Shown here piece after piece: positions 23,700 through 35,950 of a stretch of 64,000 nucleotides of DNA. The stretch is from positions 5,559,989 through 5,623,988 of the forward strand of contig OZ020518.1 of assembly GCA_963971425.1 (NCBI GenBank), given 5' to 3'. The number at the start of each line of letters is the position of its first letter. The first letter of the stretch is position 1. The notes beneath the pieces are model-generated. The model saw nothing but the letters and a program-made list of their open reading frames with translations, had not been told where the DNA came from and did not search any database. Position numbers and translations under genes: made by a program. The DNA is from Bryoerythrophyllum caledonicum. Lineage: Eukaryota; Streptophyta; Bryopsida; Pottiales; Pottiaceae.

Positions 23700-26270
23700 T
23701 TAAAAAAAATTGGCACAAGAAAAGAAAACTTTATTGTAAGAAGGAACCAAAACCAAACATAGAGTGCTAGGGTCAACCACGCAAAAAGGATAGACCGGAC
23801 AACTCCTAAGCTCCTGAACCCACGTCACCCTATTACTCTGTCTACTACTACACACTCGATTTCTTAGAAGAATAAGAGGAGGTGGACCTCAATTTTAAAG
23901 TTTCGGGCTCTAAAGGTGATGAAGTTTCCTCCAAAATTTAGGGATATGCTATCCATCCTATATACTAGTGCGAAGGCCAACGTCAGCGTTAATAGGTGTA
24001 TAACAAAGGCCTTCCCCATAGAGCAGGTGGTGTGCCAGGGATGTCCTATGGCGCCCTATCTCTTCCTAATCATTGGAGAGGTGCTAAATACGTGTATCAA
24101 ACGTGAAGTAAGGACGGGGCAAATAAAAAGGATGGACATTCTGGGCTCATGCGAGCCCTAGATCATCATGTAGTTTGTTGAAGACTCCTCTCTAACACTT
24201 GCGGCAGAGGAACCAACTGTACTCCAGACAATCAACAGCCTTGGTTGGTTTGAGGATGGTTCCAGGCTGATTTTGAACCTTGATAAGTCCGTTGCTTACT
24301 ACTAGAGGCCGAAAGGTAGTCTAAGGCCTTTGTAGGTAGAGAAATTGCCATTTTGGTGGGTTCCTAGTGGTGAGGATTTCAAACTATTAAAAATTCTTTT
24401 TAGGCATGGTCTTTTTTTGGAAGGAATTCACCAATTTATACATGATAAGTTGGATAAGAAGCTGGCACAGTGGAATGCGCTGAAGGCACAGTCTTCGTCA
24501 ATGGCATCTTCACCTCCACCCTTTTGGTTGTCCTTGCAATATGGGAAGGTAGTACCGCTGGTGTGAGAAGTGCCACTAACAAAATCCGCAATTTTATCAG
24601 GTCAGACTCTACTCAGACCACTTGCACGAGGGTGTCATGGGACTCCAGTTGTCAAAAGAAAGAGGAGGGGGCTTGAACCTCATTGATCCGCAAAAAGCCA
24701 CCACGTCATTGATGTGGAAGTGGATAGTTGTGACTTGTTCCTAGGCAAGTCTAACTTCAATGGTCTACTACAAGCGCGCATGTCAAGCTGTCAGCCCTCG
24801 GGGGGCTATAAGTGGCCACATAGTCTCTGGTGGTGTTTTAGCCCGAATTTTAGAGCTTCAAACGACTCCAATCTTTGAAACCGCATGAAGAGGTTGTGGA
24901 GGCAACTATATAAAAGTTCAAGTGATCCCCGTCATAACTTGGACAAATGGCTTAGCTTGATGTTGTGGTGGTCAAGTAATCTCATTGAACATATCACGGA
25001 GTTTCCTTGGTCTTGTGCTGCGGAACTTGTGCCAAAGGCATTGCTTTTCAACCGCGATGTGTGGTTCCCTGAAGAGAGCCATATGCTTTCATTTGAAGAG
25101 GTTGTTGACCAAGTTAAGCTTGTAGAGGGAGAGCGTGACATGTGGAAGGTGATTTCCTCCAGGCTTGAACACCAGCTTGCGAATGTGAGATTGCTCCGTA
25201 GATCTCAACGTAGCCCTCGAGAGTGGGTCGGGATATTTGTAGATGGAGAAGACAACGCTTCGCTCTAGGTCTTGCAATGCCCCGACCTAAGACCCGTAGG
25301 CATCCTAGAGACCTATGAGTGTTGGCCTACTATGAAAAGAGCGTCACTGTCCATGTTGGCAAATCTCTCCTAGACCTTCCAGGGGATGCCGGATGGACGC
25401 TCTTCGTTGGACTTCACTCAGTTGAAAAGAGTCCCGGTTATTGCTACCTCTTGTAGCAGGGGCAAATCCAAGATGGAAACTTCGCTCATCTATTATGGCA
25501 AACTCCACAATCTTCAATGGAATCTCGACAGGATCAGGTGGGCAAACGGGGCCTTGGTGGTGATTCACACTACTCAGACGGGAAGGACTTTGTTTAGGAA
25601 GTGGTGACCCCCACTCAACCTTGTAGAAACAAAGTGGTGCAATGTGCTTCTGTCACGGTTCCAACATAACTGGAGCAATATATGGGACTCTCAGTGTGCC
25701 AGGAAGGAGGTTGGCCTAATTTGGCAGGGGTGGCACCCCACTAAAGCAGTTAACGAATGGCGTCAGAGGGCGTTCTGTGAAGTGGGTGTGCACTGCACGG
25801 TGTGCACCTTGAAGGAGGTGGAGAGCATTAGTCACCGGTTCTAATACTGCCCTTAAGCGAGTTCTACCTTAGACTTTATTGTCAGAATCCTCAATGCAGC
25901 TCAAAATGCTCGCAACCCACAATGGGAAAAGCCCAACTTAAATAATGCGGTCATTGCCACTAGGCTACCTCGAAATTTCAAGAGTGTTAGTCGGTCGAGG
26001 CTTCTGCCACGTGGGATCATGATGTGGACCATCTGGATTGCCATGAACAACTTGGTTTTCAGTTTGCGACGGTGGACCAAGCATAAGGTGCAAAGCGTCA
26101 TTTGACAAGGCCTCACTGATTATAGACGAGTGGCGTGGGGAAGGGTGGTGACGGCCAACTCTGATCAAAGTAGGATCAATGCTACCACCCATTTCGACGC
26201 CAATTGGGGTTGCTTTGAGGCTGTGTAACAAATGGTTGTTTTTTAAGGATACACTCCGATGGGGTAAAAA
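23700..26270 (+). pseudogene. LINE remnant: reverse transcriptase to zf-RVT
   Basis: A 5'-truncated non-LTR retrotransposon in several frames. From 23916 it reads fingers/palm RT sequence (SILYTSAKANVSVN ... QGCPMAPYLFLIIGEVLN), typical of plant LINE RT domain 2b-3. The catalytic motif region follows at about 24163-24190, where the usual FADD-like core reads F-V-E-D, so a catalytic Asp is lost, and a stop precedes it. Then come GEDFKLLKILF, WNALKAQ, the W-D-S-S-C-Q-K-K-E-E-G-A stretch (24620-24676), a 127-codon C-terminal frame (24885-25268), YYGKLHNLQWNLDRIRWANG (about 25490), and a zf-RVT-like Cys-Thr-Val-Cys (about 25800). At least four stops or frameshifts separate these. It cannot move by itself. 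Confidence 0.85.
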
Positions 26271-28115
26271 TTACACCTGAGTGAATCCTCCTTTAAAAAC
26301 AGTGGTTCTGACTTCCTGGATCCTTGTAACCCCAGAAAAGTAAACCAAGAGTCCTAAAGTAGAAGTACAAATACTGTATAAATCTCCCCCAAATACTCCA
26401 AATCCACTAACTCATCCGTATACCAATCGGAACAGCCCTCCACTCTACGCCCGGATTCGTATCTCATTGTCAACTTTAAAGCATGTACTTAGAATACTAA
26501 ACTTAGCCTTCTTTTGGTTCTTCTCCTTAATAGGAATGAAAATAAAAATACGCAAAATTTACCTACAAAACAATGTATGGCCAGTCACTAAAATACTATG
26601 TTCATGAAAATGTACGCAGTACACCAGAAATCCAGGTCTGACATTTGGGCTCCTTTTTTTTAGAATAGAGTCTTGTACAAATTCCAAGGAGTTATTGCAA
26701 CTCCCTTATTTTACCTAAGGACAAAACTTTGTTGTGCATCAAATTTTCCCCAAAGATTCTTGAGTTGTGGGTTTCTGATTACTTGGAAACTTTATTCAGT
26801 ATGGACTGGATGTATACATGCAAATTATGGACGTAATTTTGGTGTGGTGCAAAAATGGTCATACTTGCATGGTATATGGTACTACTATTACAAGATGTGT
26901 ATGGTCCAGGAAAATAAAGCTTTTACTTTTACTTTAATTGGGGGGAGTCTCACCCCTTCAGGCTTCTGCTAATATGCAGCTGGGTGTATCGCTTGCCATG
27001 CTGTGTATCCATGAAACTAATCCAAGTTTTGACAAAGTATCCCCTTCTTCAATCTCTATTTAGGTTCATGTAACTAATATTACAACATTTTGGATTCATC
27101 GAAGAGCTTTGGTGGTCTCTCATCTCAAATATAAACTCCACTAAGGATGGTATGAAGTATGACAATTTTTGTTGCGTTTCAAAAGACATCATGTTGTTCC
27201 ATGATTCACAACTCCCACTTCCTCCTCTTGGAACTAATAATAACTTTTTAGAACCAATTTAAAAGTAAGTCAATAGGTCAAAACTCATGGTATGTTTGTC
27301 TAACTCATAAAAAATGGAGTTTAAAATTAAAAAATGCAGTGTAAAAATTATTAATGAGGAGTATCCCATGAAAACACCGGGTGACTTTAGAAATTACCCA
27401 TTTAGTCAAAGGTTTAAGGGACATTAATTTGGTTGTAAAGTTTTAAATAGGGATCAGTGGCCGTTGCATGCATGGCATTAAATTGCATGGTCTTTCTGAG
27501 CATTAACTGTGGAAAACACTACTAATGTGGAAGTTTATGGGAGATGCCTGATATTCTTTGCTTTGATTGCGGTCCTGATTAGTTGTGACTGGTTATGACC
27601 CCTATAATTATGAGAAAAAAGTGAAATAAAAGTCCTCATATTTAGGCGCTTTTTGGTGCTCTGTTGGTAAATTGTATCTGGTGGTTGCTTTTCCATTGGC
27701 CAGGATTGTCAGTTTGGTTTTTTTTGGAGGCTTTTTGGAAACGTTATGGAATTAACCCCTCATTTTGGGTGTTAAGTTTTTTTGGCCAACAAACATTATT
27801 TCTTTCCGTCATTTGAAAAGAATTTTATGTTAACATGTTACTATTATTTATTCATTTTACCATTACTTTCTATTTTATCTTATCATTGTTTGGTTTTTTA
27901 TTCTAATTATTGTAACTTGCATGTGGAGGTGATTCAAATGTTTGAAGATGTTCTAATGACTAGATATTGAATTTTGACTTTCAATGTTTCTATTTCTAGA
28001 ATGGGCATTCAAGGTTATTAAGTTGTTGGGAAAGTTTTACTAGAAGTTGAAAGAGAGGTTAGAGAAGAGTGAAATTAAGTTGTGAGGTTTGAAAGTGGAT
28101 TGAACTAATTCTCTC
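26271..28115. other. Gene-free AT-rich stretch
   Basis: No gene, RNA gene or recognised repeat. Open frames of 62-99 codons (for example 26673-26972) lack domains and coding features. Confidence 0.4.
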
Positions 28116-29067
28116 TTAACCCCTAATGGACCAAGTGTCAAAAATGGGCTTTTTGAAAGTTTGGTAAGGTTCCTATGGTGTCAATTTCCAACATTCTTCT
28201 TTGAAATGTTTACTACAAAAAGGCATTTCCAATACCTTAGTGGAAATTTGTTTTCCCTTAAATTGGACATTTGATGAAAAGGTTATAGGGTTTTGAACTT
28301 CAAATGGGGAGAGCGGGCACCTCGGGCACCTCCAAAAACTTTTGCTAGGACACTCTATTGAATGTGAGATTTTCAATACTTGCAAGTAATATTTTTCCCT
28401 TCGTATTGTTGAAAAAAAATTCTTGTCTTTAGTAAGAAAAAACATAACAACCCAAGTCAAACATTTTCACACATTCTCACTCATTGTCCAGCAAGGTACC
28501 ACAAAAACTTCTTCTTTTCCACATAAAACCTAGATATCCTTATATTTTTCACTTTATATATTTTCCACAACAATATGTGGTGTAAACCTTCTTGTCGACC
28601 ATTCGGATTATCAATCTAAAACATATTAAGTTCACAAAAAAAAAAAAGTGTGAACTGGCAAATTTTGAACCTCCACTCCTTGCACAGTTGTATTGAATAT
28701 GCTACACCAGTCCTCTACCTCTAAAAATTGTTGTGTAAGGAACTAACATCATGCTTAACAAGATGGTAATGGATTTAGACCTTGTGTAGTGCAAAAATTT
28801 GACACCAAGTGAAGTCAAAGTCTGCTGATCCACTGAACGCATGAAAGAATATGAACCACTTACTTGACTTCAAACTCTATAATCTTTCAATCCGTGCGGT
28901 CAAAGTGTAAGAAATTTTGAGTACATACTACTTAATAAGTCTTAATTGAGATCATACGGTAAGAACTAGAAATCAAAGTTTTTGTTTCCTTCTTTGTTCA
29001 TTGCACCAGAATCCAACAATTTTGAAGTATTTGTAGTGTAAAACTGTCACGGTTCCTTAGGGGTTAA
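28116..29067 (-). mobile_element. TTAA family A element A9 (952 bp)
   Basis: Full-length copy in reverse orientation: TTAACCCCTAATGGACC at the left and TTCCTTAGGGGTTAA at the right. Exactly the same length as A11. Family blocks are well kept (GGGCACCTCCAAAAACTTTT, TGCTTAACAAGATGG, TCAATCCGTGCGGTC). Non-coding. Confidence 0.88.
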
Positions 29068-30108
29068 AAAAAAAGAAAAGATTTAGAACAAGGTTTCATA
29101 GTGTTACAAAGAATTGGTTACAAAGAATTTGTATCGTGTTACATCTGTAACTAATTCCTAATTGCCCAAGTATCTACATATTGAATTCCAATCATAATCT
29201 TTCATGCTCAATTTCCTGTCAACACACATTATTTTCATCCATCCACTTCCGGAAGATCTTTCATCTTATTGCAACTTACATGTGAAGGCAATCAGACAAA
29301 TATTTTTTTAGCATTCTTTTTGACAAGATGTTAAATCTTGAAGTGGAAATTTCCATTCTAAATAAGGTACAAACATTTAGGGTAGTTTGCATGGTTTTGT
29401 TGTTATTCTAAAAGTATCTTTTCAGATGTGAAGAAAAGAACATTTGAGATCCTTAATATGATGCCAAGTGGCAACAAGGTTGGCTTGTTCTTTTCACACC
29501 AAGTTGGTGGCATTAATCACATGATACAAATATTTGTAACAAATCCAGTCTCTAATCAACATCTGTGCCATAGAACTCACTTTTTGAGCTGGTTTCAAAG
29601 GTGACTGTTATGGGTTTTGAATTTGTTTGATTGTTTGTTTTAAAAAAAAAAAGTTTCCAAATTTGGCTATAATCGTGGTTCAAATTGTTTGATTGAAAAT
29701 GGTTTTGTAGTTCAAATTTTCTTGAGTTGTAGTGCAAATCATCTGCTTGAAAAGTTGGTCCAAGCTTTTAAACCTGAAGGTATGAAGGTACCTGAAATTA
29801 TCTCCTTTGGTGGACTTTGGGAAGATTGATAACAAAAGTCCCCATTCTCGTGATGAATGTTCAAACTTGAGAGTGTACGATGTATAGCTACAGTAGTCAA
29901 ATAATGGTATGGATAGGATAGGAGATATGTAAACATGTTACATGAGAGGTTTGATCTCATGCAAATAAAGTATAGGTTCATGAAACAAAGTCATGAAAAT
30001 GCTAATGCAAATGACATGAGTTCATTTTTAGAGTGATTGAATCTTTTTCTTGTTACATATTTTGAAGTTGATATGCAAATAGACACCCCTATGAGACCAT
30101 AGACTTGC
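29068..30108. other. Gene-free AT-rich stretch
   Basis: Nothing supported. Direct repeats TTACAAAGAATT occur around 29105-29130. Weak open frames only. Confidence 0.4.
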
Positions 30109-30376
30109 TTAACCCTTTAATGCCTATGAGGCCCTGGCATGGTCCCACAATTGGCCATTGTCTCTAGCGTACTCTGGACATTTTTTGAGCTCCTCATTAG
30201 CTTTTGATCGGATATCTTTAATTCCAATCCATGCATGCATCAACAAACTACAGTGATTTCCGTGAAGTGGGGTCCTGCTGAAATGTATCTTCTATGTAGA
30301 TGATGGTTTGCCTAATCTATTACTCTTGTAGATTCTCCCAGGCTCTCATGGTCCACTTAGGCGTTAAGGGGGTTAA
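30109..30376 (+). mobile_element. TTAA family D element D1 (268 bp)
   Basis: TTAACCCTTTAATGCC at the left and GGCGTTAAGGGGGTTAA at the right, TTAA at 30109-30112 and 30373-30376. Shared blocks with D2-D4 include CACAATTGGCCATTGTC, GAGCTCCTC and GTAGATTCTC. Non-coding MITE. Confidence 0.82.
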
Positions 30377-30717
30377 ACAAAGAGTAATGATGTCTTGAAA
30401 AAGAAAAATTTGTTCAGTACATTCTCCAATATTTATGAAATATAACATTTTTGAAGGCACTAGCAAGTAAATAATATATTATGTGGTCCTCCTCCCTCAT
30501 GACATGTTTGTAAAAATCCTGATTTCATAATGGCAGATATCAGTCATAGAATTGACGTACATATGTGTATTGTGTATTTTTTGAAACAATAGTATTGTCA
30601 TAGTATAGAGGAGAGTAGAGTGTATATTTGAGAAGTTTATTTTTATTTTTAATTTTAACAGAAGTTTCCACAAGACTTTGCATTCTTTCAAAATCTGCAC
30701 TTAATATTTATATGTAA
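30377..30717. other. Gene-free stretch
   Basis: About 340 AT-rich bases between D1 and F3; nothing recognised. Confidence 0.4.
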
Positions 30718-31257
30718 GGGCTGCTTCACACCTAACGCCCAAGTCGAGAGTATGTTGGTTTCCACCAATGAGATTGCTTGAATGGCCAAAGTCCGGCCTC
30801 TCGGCCTTCACACCAAAGGCCAAAGTCCAAAGGCCATCGTCTTTCAATGTGCCTACATGGCAGTACTTTTGGAGAGTTTTGGCGCCAAGGCGAGAGACTC
30901 TCGAGCAAAACTTGGGTCGTCGTTTTTAGTCGACCCAAACTTCCTTTGAAAGTCTGTCGATTTTTCAACAAAATAATCAAAATCTGACAAGATCTAGACC
31001 GTTAGATGAAAGAGGCTGATTATGTGGCTGATTTTTATTGGCTGATTTTTTTGGGCGTAGTGATATGGGGTTTGGACTTTGGACTTGGGCTTTGGGGCTT
31101 CACACCACAGCCGTCCAAAGGCTTCAATATATGTATTTTAATGTTTTTTTTAATCCAAAAGTTTGGACTCTCGCCATAGTTTGGACTCTTGCCATAGTTT
31201 GGGCATAAATTTTGACTGACAGACGGACTCTCGACTTGGCCTCGTGTGAAGCGGCCC
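30718..31257. mobile_element. Harbinger/Tourist-like MITE, copy F3 (540 bp)
   Basis: Ends GGGCTGCTTCACAC and GTGTGAAGCGGCCC, flanked by TAA at 30715-30717 and 31258-31260. Same interior as F2, with a local duplication of the TTTGGACTCTYGCCATAG segment at about 31160-31200. Non-coding. Confidence 0.92.
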
Positions 31258-31864
31258 TAAGTGTGATGTTCATATATGTTATTTCCATGATTTATCTATT
31301 AGATGTGAATTTGATATACATATAAATAATGTGAATGTTCACATAAAGCATAAAATTTTTATGCCATCATGACCATTCAGCAACAAATATAGTATGATAC
31401 TTTCATACTTTGCACATGTGGTTCAAAGTACCCTTATGAGCTGTAAACATTGTAAAGTGGCAGCAATAAAATTGATCTGATACTGGTTGCACACACTAAT
31501 TAATTTACAGTATATCCTCCAGAAAGCTTCCAGCTAACATAGACATACAGTCTTATGTTAATGGGGTCCAGATCTCAAAGCACATCTCCGTTGGCAAGCA
31601 TGCCTTTCATTACATGACAGGAGTGTATGCCGTCACTTGAAACAGCGTAGCAATGCAAGCAGACAAAACTGTGGAAACTTATCAACCATTCCAAGGAACT
31701 CAGATTTATTTAAAAATAAATATAACAAAGTTTAAATGCAAGAAAAAGTAACCACAACATAAAGCCGCCATGATGGGCCACAATCAGGGTTTTGGTTTTA
31801 GGCACCAAAACATGGAGGGAAGAGAGACTAGTAGACTAAATGTAGAGGGAGCAAGTGTGATTAG
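31258..31864. other. Gene-free stretch
   Basis: No gene or recognised repeat; ordinary AT-rich sequence. Confidence 0.4.
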
Positions 31865-32793
31865 CTCAGCCCCTAAAGGACCACGACCACTTTCGCTCTA
31901 AAACCAGTCCAAAACTGCCACTGCCATAAAGAGACATGAAAATCACATTTTAAAGTGAATTTCGGATTTTCAACCATAAGATCTTAAAATAGACTTTTAT
32001 ATAAACATGCCTTTAAATTTTGGTTGCAATCCACCGCACGGATTGATAGATTTTAGTGTATAAAGTCAAAACAATGGTTCATTTTCTTCCCTGCGTTGAG
32101 TAGATCAGCAGACTTTGACTTCACTTTGTATCAAATTTTTGCATTGTACAAGGTCTAAATCTTTTACCATTGTCTTAAGCATGATGTTGTTACCCAACAC
32201 ACCAATTTTTAGAGGTAAAAAAGGGGGGTAGCATATTAAAAACAAGTGTGCAAGGAGTGGAGGTTAAAAAATTCTCATTTCACGTTTTATTTTTTTGTGA
32301 ACTACGTATGTATTCAAATGATAATCCAAACGGTCAATAAGAAGGTTTTCACCACATATTGTTGTTGAAAAAATAAAAAGTGAAAAATATGAAGATCTCT
32401 AGGTTTTATGTAGAAAAGATGAAGTTTTTTTCCCCCGTTGCCCGAAAATGTGTGAAAATGTTTGACTTGGAATAAAATGCCTTTTTACACTAAAGACAAT
32501 TTTTTTAAAAAAAAATTTCCAGAAAAGGAAATATTCTTTATATATGTGAAAATCTCAATGTCAATAGAAACTTTTGTCAAAATTTTTGGATATGCCCGGA
32601 GTCCCCACTTTTGGCTTTAAGTGGTACTAACTTTCAAACCACAAATCCAAAAAAAATAAAAAATCTCCACGAAGCTCTCATGAGATCCTATCTTGAAAAA
32701 AAATTCAATTAAAAAGGATTTTTTTTCGAATTGTAGGTACATGCCCAAAATCCAAAATGACCCTGGGAGGACGTTTGGTCCCTTAGGAGTTAG
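31865..32793 (+). mobile_element. TTAA family A element A10
   Basis: Begins GCCCCTAAAGG (left TTAA changed to TCAG) and ends TCCCTTAGGAGTTAG. The interior follows the forward A order, with a diverged 3' third. It abuts the LINE fragment on its right, so it may have inserted into it. Confidence 0.75.
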
Positions 32794-33780
32794 ACCAAGC
32801 AGTTGGTGCCAAACAAAAACAAACTGGCAACAATCCTACAGAGACAACAAAACTAATGACAAGACCTAGTCCATGAAACCATGGGGTCTCTTTCAATGCA
32901 CACGACCTCAAAACAACTACAATTGGAGTCAAAATGAGTGGAAGCTTTAACCCTTTAACGCATCAGGAGAACTTTGGAGAATTTGCAAGGGTAATAGATT
33001 AGGTAGAACATCATCTATTAAGGGCTACATTTCAGAACAACCTCAATTTGCGGAAATCACTGTAGTTTTGTAGTCCTTATATGGATTGGAGATTGGAAAG
33101 ATCTGTTGGAAAGCTAACAAGGAGCTCAAAATGTGCTCGAAGGACATAAGAAACGATGATCAATTGTGGAAAGAGTTAGAGGAGTAAAAACACCAAAATC
33201 GACCCTGCAGGGCCTCGTAGGTATTGAAGGATTAATCTTGTTCAAGTTAGAGTTGACCGTGATGACCCTACCCTAGACAATTCTATCATATCCGGTGAGG
33301 CCTTGCCAGTTTGTACTCTACATTTGCTACTATTGCTAGCAGTGTTGATTAAACACCAAGTCTAATGGTTCAAAGAGTGATACATATTAAAAGGAGCCAA
33401 TTTAATCCTACTCATTAGGCACTCCAGCAACAACAAATTATTGTTCAAGGTTAGGTTTCAACTCATTGACTACGACTGGCATTGCTAATGGTGTTAAGAA
33501 TTTAGGAACATGGTCACACTCCCAAAGGCAATGAACCACTCTCCACCTCCCTGTTGTTGCACACTATGCAACTCCCATCAATACAAGCATGACTTTGTGC
33601 TCTCCATTGGTTGACCACAATCTCTTTGTGCCACAACTACCAGAGAAAGCCAAATACTTTGCCAGCTCTTTCAGGATCCCACATAGTAGTCCGTTTTGAA
33701 ACTCAAATTTACAATTCGCGAGTGAAACTCAAACTACAGTTCCACAATGGGTACATTTCATTGCAACCCTACTTCACAAA
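32794..33780 (-). pseudogene. LINE 3' fragment, interrupted by D2
   Basis: The minus strand at about 33500-33600 reads a zf-RVT core: Cys-Ile-Val-Cys-Asn-Asn-Arg-Glu-Val-Glu-Ser, and after one frameshift HCLWECDH. The DNA resembles the LINE fragment at 600-1000 (shared words around CTCTTTG(T)GCCA, CCAGA(G/T)AAAG and CAATTGG(A/T)G(C/T)CA). Family D element D2 splits it at 32947-33235. Frames are broken. Confidence 0.65.
32947..33235 (-). mobile_element. TTAA family D element D2 (289 bp), nested in LINE
   Basis: TTAACCCTTTAACGC at the left, TATTGAAGGATTAA at the right. Reverse orientation relative to D1, with shared blocks GAAATCACTGTAGTTTTG and AGGAGCTCAAAATGTGC. Confidence 0.78.
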
Positions 33781-33947
33781 AATCAATGCGGTTTGCCAAT
33801 TCCTACATTGATTTAGGTGGCGCTGGTCCCGGTAGACGCTCATCTTGCTCGGCCTCTGTATTTTTCTTAGACTTACCATAGAAGTGGCTTGTAGCGCTTG
33901 CAACATAGATTGACACGCCCAAACAACCCAAAAATGGACGTTAGGCC
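33781..33947 (+). repeat. Dispersed repeat J, copy 1 (D-related)
   Basis: GGTTTGCCAATTCCTACATT ... GGACGTTAGGCC, about 165 bp, with a second copy at about 48221-48410 (shared words GGTCCCGGTAGA/AGTCCCGGTAGA, CTCATCTTG, GCTTGTAGCRCTTGC). The start resembles the middle of family D, so it may be a rearranged D element. Confidence 0.5.
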
Positions 33948-34237
33948 TTAATCCTTTAGTGCCAACGAGCTTTACAAGGCTTGGGAGAATTCGCAAGTGT
34001 AAGAGATCATGCACAACAACATCTACACGTAGTGTAGACTTCACTGTTGACCCCACTTCACACAAACCATTGTAGCTCACCAATGTTTGCATCAATACAC
34101 CCGAAAATCGTTCCATTGGAAGGGTAATCAGCAGTGCAAGATATGTTATGACACAAAATAAAAACGCATTGAACTCACACACAAGGAACTGCTATAACCG
34201 GAAATACACCTGAACCAGCTGGGCGTTGTAGGGTTAG
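33948..34237. mobile_element. TTAA family D-like element D3
   Basis: TTAATCCTTTAGTGCC at the left, GCGTTGTAGGGTTAG at the right, about 290 bp. The interior is more diverged than in D1 or D4, but CTTGGGAGAATTCGCAAG and CACCAATGTTTGCATC still match the family. Confidence 0.6.
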
Positions 34238-34344
34238 GTTGTGTGTTGAAAGAAGTCAATGAATAGTACAACACCCTGTTGACGTGCACAACATAAAACT
34301 CCATAATCTCTGCAGAGAAGTTGTAATCTCAAGAAGTATGACGT

Positions 34345-35950
34345 AATTATCGCACTTGCTACTACGTCAAGAAGTTGGACATCGACGCTTCAGGCTGGCA
34401 TTCAGTCTCGACAACTTGGAAGACACGTGATCGAACCATGGAAGCGGGAGGCGAGCTATCCATCTTCACACGGTCTGAGTTACCACCGACTTACTGCGAC
34501 GTCGTACGCTGACAACAGCGTCCGCGATTATGTAAAGAATACTGGTTGTTTCCGTTAACCTACATACGTGTTTTCATGAGTTTTGATCGTACATGACGTG
34601 AAAACATCAGCGTCGATCCTTTGCAACGGTCACACTGGGAAGCGTCACGAGGATCTGGACGTGAGGACGGAGAGTTCTGGTATCGTTCAACAACACTCTC
34701 AACACATCGAAGTAGTATCGATGGATCATCAACCGACACTCTATTAATCAGTCATCAGTCGCGCGTGGTACTACCCCAAGCTGGACGTAGAATCAACGCT
34801 TCAGGGTGCATTCAGTCTCGATAACTTGGAAGACACGTGATCGAGCCATGAAAGCGAGAGGCGAGTTTACCCATCTTCACACGGTCTGGCGTACCACCGA
34901 CTTACTGCAGCTCTACGACGTCGTACGCTGACAACAGCGGCCCCGATTATGTACATAGTACTGGTTGTTTCCGTTAACCTGCATACGTGTATTCATGAGT
35001 TTTGATCGTACATGTCGTGAAAACATCAGCGTCGATCCTTTGCAACGGTCACACCGGGAATCGTCATGAGAATCTGGACGTGAGGACGGAGAGTTCTGGT
35101 ATCGTTCAACAACACTCTCAACACATCGAAGTAGTATCGATCGATCATCAACCGACACTCTATTAATCAGTCATCAGTCGCGCGTGATACTACCCCAAGT
35201 TGGACATGGAATCAACGCTTGAGGGTCCATTCAGTCTCGACAACTTGGAAGACACGTGATCGAACCATGAAAGCGAGAGGCGAGCTACCCATCTTCATAC
35301 GGTCTGAGTTACCACCAACTTCACTCTACCACGTCGTACGCTGACAACAGCGTCCACGGGCTCCGTCCGTTAACCTACATACGTGTATTCATGAGTTCTG
35401 AACGTACATGACGGGCGTCATGGCGATGGGTGACGTGAGATCGTCAGCGTCGATCCATGGCAACGGTCTTCGGGGGAGGCGTCAGGACGGTGATCCGACC
35501 GGAGAGTTCTGGTATCGATCAGCAACACTAGTCTCATGAGACCCACACATCGAAGTAATATCGATCGATCATCAACCGAGAGTCCAACAATCACTCATCA
35601 ATCGCACTTGCTACTACCTCAAGAAGTTGGACATCAACGCTTCAGGCTGCATTCAGTCTCGACAACTTGGAAGACACGTGATCGAGCCATGAAAGCGAGA
35701 GGCGAACTACCCATCTTCACACAGTCTGAGGGTACCACCGACTTACTGCAACTCTACGACGTCGTACGCTGACAGCAGCGTCCATGATTATGTACATAGT
35801 ACTGGTTGTTTCCGTTAACCTACATACGTGCATCAATAAGTTCTGATCGTACATGACGGGCGCCATGGCGATGGGTGACGTGAGATCATCAGCGTCGATC
35901 CGTGGCAACGGTCATACCGGGAAGGAAGCGTGAGTCAGGAGGGTGATCGA
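34345..35950. repeat. Fourfold tandem repeat, unit about 410-422 bp
   Basis: Four head-to-tail copies. The anchor TTCAGTCTCG starts at 34401, 34811, 35230 and 35652 (spacings 410, 419, 422). Each copy holds CACGTG (34424, 34834, 35253, 35675), CGTCGTACGCTGACA and TGGTTGTTTCCGTTAAC-like blocks, though copy 3 lacks part of the last. It is GC-richer than the flanks. No conserved frame runs through the copies. The last copy ends about 1 kb before the gene at 36982, so it may act as an upstream regulatory array or be a young satellite; the sequence does not decide. Confidence 0.9.
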
